Assembly: GCA_034096865.1 (NCBI GenBank)
Contig: JAWQFJ010002874.1
Coordinates: 50,001-65,287, forward strand
Origin: Theodoxus fluviatilis
Taxonomy: Eukaryota; Mollusca; Gastropoda; Cycloneritida; Neritidae
Direction of reading: 5' to 3'
DNA length: 15,287 nt
Shown here: positions 1 to 8,668 of the stretch, one piece after another
How the letters are laid out: each line of letters starts with the position of its first letter
Position numbering within the stretch: position 1 is the stretch's first letter
Made by a program: the position numbers and the translations under genes
Notes under the pieces: model-generated
Seen by the model: only the letters and a program-made list of their open reading frames with translations
What the model was told of the DNA's origin: nothing
The model's database searches: none

Positions 1-884
1 GATACGAGGGAGGATGTTGAAAATGCTTTAGCCAATATATTCGCAGGTGATATGTAAGGTGAGATCCTTTTGAATGTAATTTGGGGTTGAAACAGGGCTG
101 CAAAACGTCCCCGATAAGTTTGAATGATGTGGCTAAAATGGTGATTGAGAATGGTAAACATGGCATCCAGATAAGACCGGATAACATTATTTACTTGTTG
201 ATGTATGCCGATGACATTGCACTCATTTCTGACATTGTTGTGGGTCTTCAGAATCAATTGAATTATCTGAAAAGAGGTGCTGCTGCTATTGGACTATAAA
301 TCGAGAGAGGACTAAAATAATGGTGTTTAGAAATGGTGGCAATGTTGCGGAACCTGAAATATGGTTCTTGGGTTGGAAGTGGTCCCCGAATATCAGTACC
401 TGCGATCTTTGTTTACCACTAGGTTTTCGTGTCATTTGCTTCAACTGGACCTTGTACGAAGGGCAAAGGCTAATGCAACATTGGTTACTAGATGCATTAG
501 AAAATTGCAATGCCTGTCACCAGATGCATTTTATGAAATGTTGGACGCCCAAGTCCTCAGTGTGCTGTTGTATTCTTCAGAGGTTTGGGGGTTGTACAAT
601 TGTTACGTAATTGAAACTGTACATCTGGAAGCACTGAAGAGGTTCCTTAATTAGCCATTCAAAGTACCAAATATAATTGCATATGGAGAAACTGGTAGAT
701 ACTCACCCTATGTAAATGGTATCATTCACTGGGTGAGGTACTGGTTAAGGTCACTTCGCATGGAACCCTGTCCATACCCACTTATGGTTTACAGAATACA
801 GATGAACTTGAACCATGGGAACTGGGCACACCGTATCAACTATTTATTAAACAAATATGGCTTTGAGAGCATTTGGGTTAACCA
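1..884 (+). mobile_element. LINE A, left part: decayed non-LTR retrotransposon reverse transcriptase (enters from outside the window)
   Basis: This is a remnant of a reverse transcriptase that copies the element's RNA at a nicked target. The stretch from about 69 reads FECNLGLKQGCKTSP, an RT motif B region. It is followed by MYADDIALISD, with the catalytic YADD codons at 204-215. After a stop (297-299) and frameshifts, the RT thumb and post-RT region continue in another frame (361-654, then past a stop at 652-654 to 884) with KANATLVTRCIRK, LLYSSEVWG and NWAHRINYLLNKYGFESIW. That layout is typical of metazoan LINEs of the jockey/I-like assemblage common in mollusc genomes. At least two in-frame stops and one frameshift show that the copy is dead. 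It is interrupted at 878-884 by LINE B and resumes at 5415. The clade name is from recognition of the protein style, not from a search. Confidence 0.8.
878..884 (+). repeat. Target-site duplication, left copy (LINE B into LINE A)
   Basis: The 7-bp word TTAACCA occurs here and again at 5408-5414, exactly flanking LINE B. Deleting 885-5414 makes the LINE A reading frame run on without a shift from the left part into the right part. This is strong support that these are the true insertion boundaries. Confidence 0.8.
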
Positions 885-2275
885 CACCCCTCTTAGCTGA
901 GTGCATTGATGAGATCCTACCTGTCCTGACACAGATGATCAATGATTGCTTCCAGACTGGCACCTTCCCTAGTGTTTTCAAGCAGGCTATAGTTAAGCCG
1001 CTCTTGAAGAAGCAGGACCTGGATCCAAACAAACTTAAACAAAAGTCTCCAGTCTTTCTTTTCTGTCAAAATTGTTAGAGAAGTTAGCTTTGCAGCAGCT
1101 GCTGGAGCACGTGTCCCAGTATGACCTTTTGGCTTGTTTTCAATCCGCGTTCCGTGCTGATCATTCCACCGAAAAAGCTCTGCTCTGTGTTCTAAACGAT
1201 CTTCTCGTTGCTTCTGATGATTCCAAAGTCTCTTCTTACTCTGTTGGACTTGAGTGCCGCGTTCGACACAATAGACCATGGAATTCTTCTCACCCGTCTT
1301 AGAAACATTTTTGACATTGAGAACTTAGCTCTCTCTTTCCTGCATTCATATCTTTCAGAACGTAGACAGACTGTTTCGATCTCGGGTTTTGCTTCAGATC
1401 CTACACCTCTCAAGTACGGAGTCCCTCAGGGCTCTGTTCTGGGTCCTCTGCTGTTTCTACTGTACACCCAACCACACTTCAATAAAATTAATAGCCATTC
1501 AGCCTCTCACAGTGAATTTGCTGATGATACCCAGCTCTACAACTCCTCACATCCCAGTCAAATCCACTCTCTTCTTTCTACCAGCAAACACTGTGTCTCT
1601 GACGTGAAACGGTGGATGACCCTGAACAAGCTCCAACTCAATGACTCAAAAACTGAAGCACTCCTGGTGGGCGGCGGAGGCGAATCGGATCAGGCCCTCA
1701 AACTAACCATTGGTCACAGTGACATCGTCTTCTCTCAGTCGGTTAGATATTTACGCGTCATGTTTGACGATGACCTGTCAATAAGAGCTCATATCAACAA
1801 AGTCTGTCAGTTAGCATATTATGAGTTAAGGAAAATTAGTACCATTCGTCATTATCTTTTTCAGCAGGCCACCAAAACGCTCATCATATCTCTTGTTCTG
1901 TCTCGTCTCGACTATGGAAACTCTCTTCTCGCTGGCATCCCTGACACTCTGCTCAACAAACTCCAGAAAGTTCTGAATTGCGCTGCTAGGCTAGTTTTTC
2001 GATGTCCCAAGCGTACCCATGTCTCTCCACTCCTACATACACTTCACTGACTCCCCATCTCTCAGAGGATATATTATAAACTTGCTACTTTGTACTTCAA
2101 GGCCATCAACAACACGCTCTTACAGAAATTCTTAGTCTACACGCCCTCTCTACGCTCAGCTGCTGACTCTAGAATACTTAAGGTCCCCCGCCGTAACAAG
2201 AAAATTCAAGGTCAGCGTGCCTTCTCCTATATTGGACCTGTAACCTGGAATAGTCTCCCTCTCTCAGTCCGTCAT
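885..2275 (+). mobile_element. LINE B, left part: 5'-truncated CR1/L2/jockey-like non-LTR retrotransposon (RT and C-terminal region)
   Basis: Conceptual translation gives the standard order of a CR1/L2-style RT. The pre-RT segment (ILPVLTQMIND...KPLLKK) is at about 910-1062. A frameshifted block (QLLEHV...QSAFRADHSTEKALL) is at 1072-1235. RT motif A (LDLSAAFDTIDH), motif B (YGVPQGSVLGPLLF) and motif C FADD (1517-1528) lie in the frame from about 1232 to 2047. The C-terminal tail, ending WNSLPLSVRH, follows. Frameshifts near 1040-1072 and 1235 and a TGG-to-TGA stop at 2048-2050 disable it. The element starts abruptly inside the RT region, as is usual for incomplete target-primed reverse transcription; no endonuclease domain is present. 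It is broken at 2275 by element C and resumes at 5153. The exact clade would need a phylogeny. Confidence 0.88.
2271..2275 (+). repeat. Target-site duplication, left copy (element C into LINE B)
   Basis: GTCAT here matches GTCAT at 5148-5152 on either side of element C. Joining 2275 to 5153 keeps the LINE B frame open across the junction and recreates the expected spacing of the LINE C-terminal motif. Confidence 0.75.
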
Positions 2276-2464
2276 TGTCGCGTGCCATCCAACTGTCGTC
2301 TATGGGAACCAATTTTTTTCTTTCACCCAACCTAAGACTATGGATGGTGGAGATTTTTTTTCTTCTAAAACTTATCTCTTTGCTACACTGCTGGTGGTCA
2401 AGCACAAATGAACAGACACTTAAAGCAGACACTGAGGCAGAAGGATTAAATTCAACAAATATAA

Positions 2465-2470
2465 TTTATT
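2465..2470 (-). terminator. Possible polyadenylation signal of element C
   Basis: The minus strand reads AATAAA within an AT-rich stretch, near the low-coordinate end of element C. It fits a minus-strand transcript of an LTR-like element, but a six-base motif alone is weak evidence. Confidence 0.25.
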
Positions 2471-3974
2471 AATACAATCTAAACATAAGCAAGCAACTAC
2501 TAAATTGCAAACAACAAGCAAATTCCAAACCCCCAAAAATCCCTTCGATGACAAAGAGCTCTAACATATACACACAGTCACACAAACCAACACTTAACAC
2601 TTATGAACGTGAGCTTCAAGGAGTAACACTGGATTCCAACAAACCAGGTCCCCAGCAAGCGCGTGAAAGGAATAACACGAAAAGACAATCTAACCTCTAC
2701 AGGTTCAAAACAGGAATCTCACCCCAAAAACACAGTGTGGCTTCGACAAGGGAAAAAAATCAACTGCTCCTGTCGGAAGCAGCTTCCACAAGCTTCTGAA
2801 AAAGACCCACACATCTAAGCATCCAAACTCCCGGACGTTAAATAACCAGATCTGAGAGAAAGTACCGCTCTCCTCAGATCAAAGAAACTCTTGCGACTAG
2901 GATCTAACGGATCCGACATCACATTCCCAAACTCCGCCCTGTCGGGTCGAAGCACAAAGAAATCTGCAATCAAAGAGAACGCCACCCCTCTTTCATCAAA
3001 GCTCCGCCTTTCAGGCGAAAACACAAAAAAGGATCTAAACCATCACACCTCTAAAAATGCACTCTTTCGAGTACAAGGATGCCAAAGCACTACACAACAA
3101 ACCTAGCGCCAAAATTCACCCATCTTGAAGAACTATCTCAACCTCATACAATGAATTCTAAACCCTATCAAATTCCACCTTTCTTCAAAGAATGACAAAG
3201 ATCAAACAATTCTACGTCTCCCTCCACATCCGAGACACACCGCGCCTTTAACGTTAGAAATAGAGCAAATACACAGTCAGAACCCAAAGCTCGAAAATAG
3301 CCTCTCAAGGCAGAAATACCGACATATGGAAAAATCGATACCAATCGTGATACAGACGCGAAAAGGAATAACTAATTTTTTCTTACCAGTTACTCACTGG
3401 GAAAAGTCCACTCCCACTGGACAAGGTAGGAACACACTCTAGTACAGACAGAAGCACTGGCAATCTCCGCACCCCCAGGGAGAGAGAACAGAAGGATTTC
3501 TCCTCGTCGATACGCGACACCCGCAGACTCCCCAGAATACACGGAGCGACCAGCTCCCTGCCCACACGCAAGCGCTCACACCCGCTAGGACGTGAGACAC
3601 TCCACACTCCCCTGAAGGAGAGAAGGTGGACCCCATATGGGTCGAGAACTACACCCTCGGACTCCCAGACGATAGCGAAGCATCCGTTGCCCTTTTTGGA
3701 TCGACACACATTCTAACACAGCAAACTGCCACTGGGTTGTAGCAGGGAAACACGTGGCACTTCCAAGCCACACAGAAGGAGAGCGTCTCCCGACGCTCAG
3801 CTGCTCAACGTTGGCGGGCGATCTGGATGGGAAACTACAGCGTTGTCCTGCTGCAGGTAGACGGATAAGGACTGGTGTCCTACGTCCAGACGGTGAAGAC
3901 AGGTACCCTCGTGCTGTCTTCTTTCTCGCCTGTCCACCAGGCGCTGGCGAGGCGCAGACAGGGAAGGAATGGTG

Positions 3975-4275
3975 CCTCTCTCCACGGGGAAGAGAAGGAT
4001 CGTAGTCTCAAGTAGACCGTAGAGGTAGTGTGCTTCTCCTCGATGAGAAGAGAAGCGTTGGCTGATCTCAGTAGACCGTGGGAAGAAGAAAACCTCTCTC
4101 CAGTGGGGGAGAGAAGCGTAGCTGGCCTCAGTAGACCGTGGAAGTAAAATGGCTCTCCTCTGGGGGAAGAGAAGCCTTGGCCTCAAGTAGACCGTGGAAG
4201 TAGAATGCCTCTCCTCGATGAGAAGAGAAGCGTTGGCTTCAGGTAAGCCGTGGAAGTAGAATGGGACCTCTACAG
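3975..4275. repeat. Tandem array of about 60-bp hairpin-bearing units inside element C
   Basis: About five degenerate units carry the word GTAGACCGTGGAAGTA followed by an imperfect inverted repeat of the form CTCTCC...GGGGAGAG or CTTCTCCTCGATGAGAAGAG. The loop sequences differ between units (CGATGA, AGTGGG, CTGGGG) while the stems are kept, which suggests that pairing matters or that the stems were amplified with the unit. In an LTR-like element such an array could be an enhancer or packaging region; this is inference only. Confidence 0.7.
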
Positions 4276-5147
4276 GACTAGAAGAAAGTCCACTGCAGCC
4301 CGACTCTAAGGAGAGTCAAATCCAATGCTGGGCAGAGCCGCCACAGCCTCCAACCTCTAACCTCGGTCCCCCTTGGCGTAGGGCGATCCGAGAGCTGCAG
4401 ATATCTAAGACTCATGAAGAGCCGTCTAAGACTAGTGAAGAATCATGTCCAGGATGAGAATCATTGCTACGTGGAATACCGGAGGGGGAGCGAAGTGACT
4501 TGTCTCAACGGTGGCCAAAATACAAGTCCCGTTCAATCTAGCACATTCCTGTGCTCTCAAAAACTCTATGACGTAATCCATCCCATTGCCTCCCGGGAAA
4601 CCAAAAGCGACTACGCATGCTCAAACAACCCCCCCTCAAGATGGAGGGTCTACCACCCGGGGGCACCATGTCCTCAAAACAGTTAACTCAAATTCAACTA
4701 ACCCAATTCTGAACTCGGCCTTGACCTTGCCAACGTTCGGAAGAACAGATGCCATCTGTCTATCAAAGGACTCGCCGTGGAAAGTCTAGACAAGGGGTGA
4801 CGTCACATCCTGGCATCAAAGAAGGAATAGTCGCCACAGCGGCGGAGAATCAGATCAAACGCTGACGCGCTTCTGCATCAAAGGCGAACCCCGCCTCTTG
4901 CAGTTAAAGACGACAAAGTACCCAGACAATACGCTCTTAAGGGGTCCAGACCCAATAGCAGTAACGGCTGGGGCAAAACACTGTCACTCAATCATTAAGG
5001 ACGCCCTGTGCTATCTGAGGCGCGCAAGACAATACTGGCTCACCAAACTAGAGAGACAGCAAAACATTCACACGGCAACGCAAACCAATTCAATCTTACC
5101 CACACACACACACTTCTCAATTCACTACTTGTCGCTATCATACAACA

Positions 5148-5152
5148 GTCAT
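5148..5152 (+). repeat. Target-site duplication, right copy (element C into LINE B)
   Basis: GTCAT, identical to 2271-2275. It is followed directly by the resumed LINE B coding frame. Confidence 0.75.
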
Positions 5153-5407
5153 TCTGACACTCTGCCTAAGGTCAAAAGTGCTCTAAAGACCCACCTCTTC
5201 CAATCCGCCTTTCCCGCTGAGCTGCTTCGCCTTACTTGACCTTGCCTGCAAGTGCTGTGTATATTGTATAGTTTGTTCTATTGGACTTTAGTTTTTGTTT
5301 TGTTTGTGAGTTTTTGCGGGAATGTGGTGTTGATTCTTTGGATTGTAAACGCCATGAGCTTGCCTGTCAAGGGAAGGTATGTGCTTAAATAAACTATATT
5401 ATTATTA
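5153..5407 (+). mobile_element. LINE B, right part: C-terminus, 3' UTR and ATT-repeat tail
   Basis: The first 87 bp encode the closing motif of the LINE B protein (SALKTHLFQSAF), with a stop at 5237-5239. About 170 bp of 3' UTR follows. It contains a CGCCATGAGCTTGCC block and ends in AAATAAACTATATTATTATTATTA, which passes into the 7-bp target duplication TTAACCA (5408-5414). A short trinucleotide tail instead of poly(A) is typical of CR1/L2-type LINEs. A related tail occurs at about 14160-14232. Confidence 0.85.
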
Positions 5408-5414
5408 TTAACCA
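5408..5414 (+). repeat. Target-site duplication, right copy (LINE B into LINE A)
   Basis: TTAACCA, identical to 878-884, directly after the ATT tail of LINE B. LINE A coding sequence resumes in frame at the next base. Confidence 0.8.
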
Positions 5415-5902
5415 AACTGTAAACAATAAATGGGGCTTTATTAGGGAACTGAAGAGGATTTCGTATTAACTGGACACAAACATTGTTACGGAGTGCTCAG
5501 ATGGGGAAGAGAAGAGCACCTTTTTGCACTTCATAAAAAGCCGTTTCGTGATGTGTACATTCAATTCCGCTCCGGATTCAGTGAACTATACCCTCACAAA
5601 CTGCGTTGCAACCTAGAATCCCCAGATGCTATGTATGTTTGTCCAGCTTGTCGGGAGGAATTTGAATCTGAATTTCATATATTGTATGTATGCCCAGTTT
5701 ATGAAGATCTTAGGCAGAAGTACTTATACAGTATTACCGACTTCAGAAATGTTGGAAATTTATTTTCCTCTAGCGATCATTATATGATAAGATCAATCGC
5801 CATGTATTTGTATTATGCTAATAGAAGGTGTGAAGCTATGGAAAGTGTAACTGCCGATGAGGTAAACATCTGATTACTGTGAAAGGCCGGAGGCATAACA
5901 AT
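5415..5902 (+). mobile_element. LINE A, right part: C-terminal zinc-knuckle-like region and 3' end
   Basis: The first bases continue the LINE A frame (NNKWGFIRELKRISY, then a stop). After a shift near 5490, a second open stretch to 5873 encodes FRSGFSELYPHKLR and a CPAC...H...CP pattern (about 5635-5700). This is the Cys/His cluster near the C-terminus of the same LINE class, where the protein contacts nucleic acid. The end of the protein (ANRRCEAMES) is followed by GGCCGGAGGCATAACAAT, which resembles the short 3' UTR of such elements, and then by a CT microsatellite that may have grown from the tail. Part of the expected region between the two halves seems to be missing. Confidence 0.7.
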
Positions 5903-5957
5903 TCTCTCTCTCTCTCTCTCCCTCTCTGTATCTCTGTCTGTCTGTCTCTCTCTCACT
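5903..5957. repeat. CT/CTGT microsatellite at the end of LINE A
   Basis: TCTCTCTC runs, interrupted by CCTCTCTGTATCTCTGTCTGTC, lie immediately after the putative LINE A 3' end. It is probably derived from the retrotransposon tail. Confidence 0.85.
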
Positions 5958-6430
5958 CTCCGTACACTATGCGCTTGCAAATGAGATCGCCCTCGTCACA
6001 CGTATATGCAATGGGTCAGCGGATTCAGTATTTAGTTCAGAACTCTTTGTGTGCGTTTTTATGAACGTATAAAAAGGAATGTTGCAACTTACCAATTCTG
6101 ACATTCTGCTTTAGACTAATAATCAAAAGGATGTTTCACATCGGATATTTTATACTCGCAGACATGTGATATTCTGCGTCGTAAGCTTGTATGCCTGTTT
6201 GTTTGTAACGGAAAGTAATTTTGTTTTTGTTATTACTGTTTTGTATCTTGAATCATACTCATTCGCTCAGAAATGAAATTCGCACTATCATACCTTGTCA
6301 ATTTATTTGCGGCCATTCTACAGTACAACATTTATCAGATCACACAGAAAAGCATATACGAATGTACCAGCGATAAATAAAGAACGTCATTTTTTCCACA
6401 GATTTCGTCTGAGAGTATTTCGGCGAGACA
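5958..6430. other. Unassigned intergenic stretch
   Basis: AT-rich sequence between the LINE A tail and the probable 3' end of the deaminase gene. I see no coding region, RNA gene or clear repeat in it. A plus-strand AATAAA lies near 6373, with no gene before it that I can recognise. Confidence 0.5.
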
Positions 6431-6434
6431 TGTC

Positions 6435-6440
6435 TTTATT
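6435..6440 (-). terminator. Candidate polyadenylation signal of the deaminase gene
   Basis: The minus strand reads GCAATAAAGACATG here, about 690 bp beyond the stop codon. It is the first canonical AATAAA I find downstream of the gene on that strand. A noncanonical site nearer the stop cannot be excluded. Confidence 0.4.
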
Positions 6441-7131
6441 GCGTGTTTCTTTCTTTTGAATTGTGCCTCATATAAAGCAAAATGCAACGACGCAGTAACC
6501 AAAAGCACATAATTATCGCCACCGACCTCACACAGTGGGACACACTTCTACAAGGACAATACTGCACAGCACATGTCTGGACACGAACTGACTCCAAAGA
6601 TGGGTGACGCAATTCGACAAGATTTGCATAAATGTTCTTTTGGCAAGCTTTGCCACAGAATACGCACAAAAAGCCAGGCAATGAGGGAAAATGTTGCAAA
6701 AATACATTAAAATAGAATAATAATAAAACCTTGAGTACTGAAACTCGTATATTGCAACGCGAACAAAACTCAGTGAGATATGATAATCATGGTGGCGGGG
6801 TAAAATCTGCTGCTTTCCTCTACAAAATAAAGGACGCATGTCCAGAGGAACATCTAGGAAATCGCAATCAACTGAACTGATCAGCTCAGGAGACCACTCT
6901 GTGGATGCGAAGGCCGTGTACAGCTCAGCGTTTAGCAATGCTGATTACCGCGTCCTAATTACCCAGAGACTGCCCGAGAACAAGACCCCCTTGAGCTACC
7001 ATTCAACTCCTGTATCACTCTTTTTTCCCATGTAGACTTCCTGTTGGGATCTCCGGGGACATGATGACTGAGGACAATGCTGTTCTTCAGACGTCTCTGC
7101 ATTGCTGCAGAGCGGTTCTCTCTCCCCTAGC
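6441..7131 (-). other. Probable 3' UTR of the deaminase gene
   Basis: The interval lies between the stop codon (7134-7132) and the first AATAAA on the minus strand. It carries no recognisable domain; short open frames here have no family likeness. Its assignment as UTR depends on the polyadenylation signal chosen. Confidence 0.4.
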
Positions 7132-7577
7132 CTAAGTTGCTCTCCAGTCGGCCTGCGTGTAGAGCACCCAAGCCAGACACAAGGACAGACAGGACTGCAC
7201 CAAATGCAACAGCAAGAATGACCTTCCCCCTTCACGGAGGAGTTGCTGCCCAGCCCAGGTCATTCCAAGCTGGGTCACCAGGACCAATATGACTGCCAGG
7301 GGTCGCCACCCGAAGAGGAAGTAACAGAGCAAGATGACAAGGCAGGCCAAGAGAGGTCGGGCAAGGGTCAAGGTCAAGGAGGTGAAACGTTTGAGCTCCA
7401 AGGTCATCTCTGTAGTCTGGCCCCTCATGGAGTCCAGGTTGTTCTCAGTGCTTCGGAAGCGTTCCCGTAGAGCCCCCAGCAGGGTCTCCTGTAGAGTCCT
7501 CAGCTCCTGCCTGGACACGCAACTGTCAGCCCGTCCTCCTGCTTCGCCGTCGTCTGGCCTGGCCACCAGATCGCATC
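7132..7577 (-). CDS. AID/APOBEC-like deaminase, last coding exon: helical linker and three membrane segments
   Basis: The terminal exon follows a strong 3' splice site (a pyrimidine-rich tract then TTCAG, AG at 7579-7578). The reading phase is right: the lone G left by the previous exon plus GA gives a Gly codon. It encodes 147 residues to TAG. Counting from the first residue visible in the window, residues 235-278 (SRQELRTLQETLL, FRSTENNLDSMRG, EMTLELKRF) are polar and heptad-like, suggesting a coiled coil. Three hydrophobic stretches follow: about 283-301 (LARPLLACLVILLCYFLF), 305-322 (PLAVILVLVTQLGMTWAG) and 332-352 (LLLHLVQSCLSLCLAWVLY). The protein ends just after the third. Classical AID/APOBEC proteins are soluble, so a multi-pass tail is unusual. 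I do not recognise this tail as a named domain. Its place in the gene rests on splice signals and phase, not on homology. Confidence 0.78.
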
Positions 7578-7821
7578 CTGAAGAGTGAGAGATTGCAAGA
7601 GTGAGGTTTGTCTGGATTAGGAATATTCCAGGATGTTAGAGACCTTAGAAAAACTGAGGTGATATCTTATGGAGAGGAATGAAGCAACTGAGAAATCTTT
7701 CAGCAAGATGGAGAATGAAACTGGATGCCCAAGAAATGAAAGAAGGAAAATAGGATGCTACAAAAGACAGACAAACATATAGACAGTCAGACAGATACAC
7801 AAACACACAGAGAGACAGACA

Positions 7822-7822
<1 letters not shown>

Positions 7823-7872
<50 letters not shown>
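7823..7872. repeat. (AC)25 microsatellite
   Basis: A pure AC run, preceded by degenerate AGAC/ACAG repeats from about 7778. It lies in intron 2 and reads as GU repeats in the transcript. Confidence 0.95.
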
Positions 7873-8142
<270 letters not shown>

Positions 8143-8145
8143 CAC

Positions 8146-8546
8146 CGAACACTTTACTCGCATCCTCAGCCATGAGGTCATCCTCCAGCCTCCGCCTGCT
8201 GGAGGCGTAGTTGCCGAGAGCCCCGGGGACCTGCAAGTGCCCGTGCAGTGCCAGCCAGTCCTGTTCCTGGAAACAGCGCAGGGCCACGCCCCTGTCTCTC
8301 AGCCTCAGCAGCCCCGCCATGCTCTGGTAGTGCTCCCTGTCAGGTGGGGTGGGGTGGAGGTTGCACTCCGCGCACGACGGTCGCTGGATGTTGTAGAACC
8401 TTGCGAATACGATCGTCAGCTTGATGTTCTTGGTGCTGTAGCCATCAGCATTGTTGTTGTTGCTGCTGTTGCTGTTGCTGCTGTTGTCGTTGTTGCGAAA
8501 GAACTCCAAGAAATCGTCATATGCCACGCAGCAGCTGCCACAGGGA
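8146..8546 (-). CDS. AID/APOBEC-like deaminase, middle exon: PCxxC half of the active site
   Basis: The acceptor is excellent (TTTCTGTCATTGCAG, AG at 8548-8547), and its first base completes the Ser codon split with the previous exon, giving SPCGSC. The Pro codon is 8545-8543 and the zinc-binding Cys codons are 8542-8540 and 8533-8531. This matches the family pattern H-x-E-x(23-28)-P-C-x-x-C; here 28 residues separate Glu and Pro. Next comes helix 2 (VAYDDFLEFF), then an Asn/Ser-rich insert (residues about 97-112). Strand 4 (IKLTIVFARFY) parallels the IFTARLYF region of AID. A loop with C-x2-C-x2-H (SCAECNLH, residues 136-143) follows. MAGLLRLRDRGVALRCF then parallels the AID segment GLRRLHRAGVQIAIMTF. 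The exon ends KVF plus one base at the donor GTGAGT. No stops or shifts are present. Assignment to the superfamily is firm; the clade is not determined. Confidence 0.87.
8450..8500 (-). repeat. In-frame trinucleotide (AAC/AGC) repeat coding an Asn/Ser run
   Basis: The plus strand shows TTGTTGTTGTTGCTGCTG-type repeats. On the coding strand they give an Asn/Ser string (NDNSSNSNSSNNNN) between helix 2 and strand 4 of the deaminase. The repeat keeps the frame open and probably varies in length between alleles. Confidence 0.85.
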
Positions 8547-8668
8547 CTGCAATGACAGAAAGTAACAAGGACATCTGTATTGATACATTCACGATAGAAC
8601 CAGCACACTAGCAAAGGTGTCTTGTACCTCCCTCACAAGCTAAACTGCTTCGATATTCTTGTATCAGG

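Larger units (their letters stand above)
2276..5147. mobile_element. Element C: 2.87-kb non-coding insertion with TGT...ACA ends, 5-bp target duplication (LTR-like or non-autonomous element)
   Basis: The insertion begins TGTCGCGTG and ends ATACAACA, between 5-bp GTCAT duplications inside LINE B. TG...CA ends plus a 5-bp duplication are the hallmark of integrase-made LTR insertions, but Ginger-like DNA transposons also carry TGT ends. I see no protein domain in any frame, and by eye no long direct repeat between the ends. It could therefore be a long solo LTR, a LARD-type non-autonomous element, or an unclassified DNA element. On the minus strand a polyadenylation signal AATAAA (2465-2470) lies about 190 bp before the low-coordinate end, which would suit a minus-strand LTR. 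The ends share a short imperfect direct repeat (TGTCGC...CAAC at 2276 and 5130). Internal tandem hairpin repeats lie at about 3975-4275. The rest of the interval shows nothing else I can name. Confidence 0.6.

Noticed and set aside
2815..4186. Several 60-130 codon frames inside element C (for example 3797-4186 minus)
   Set aside because: They show no domain, overlap on both strands, and some run through the hairpin repeats. They are shadows of repetitive or GC-rich DNA.
4660..4680. LTR-to-primer-binding-site junction inside element C: the minus strand reads GAGGACA then TGGTGCCCCCGGGTGG, which would make 4671-5147 a 477-bp 5' LTR
   Set aside because: The opposite end of the element (2276 to about 2750) shows no matching sequence by eye, so a pair of LTRs is not supported. 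A pairwise alignment of these two intervals would settle it.
6528..6938. 136-codon open frame on the minus strand downstream of the deaminase gene
   Set aside because: It has no recognisable domain, atypical composition, and lies in the probable 3' UTR. It is most likely chance.
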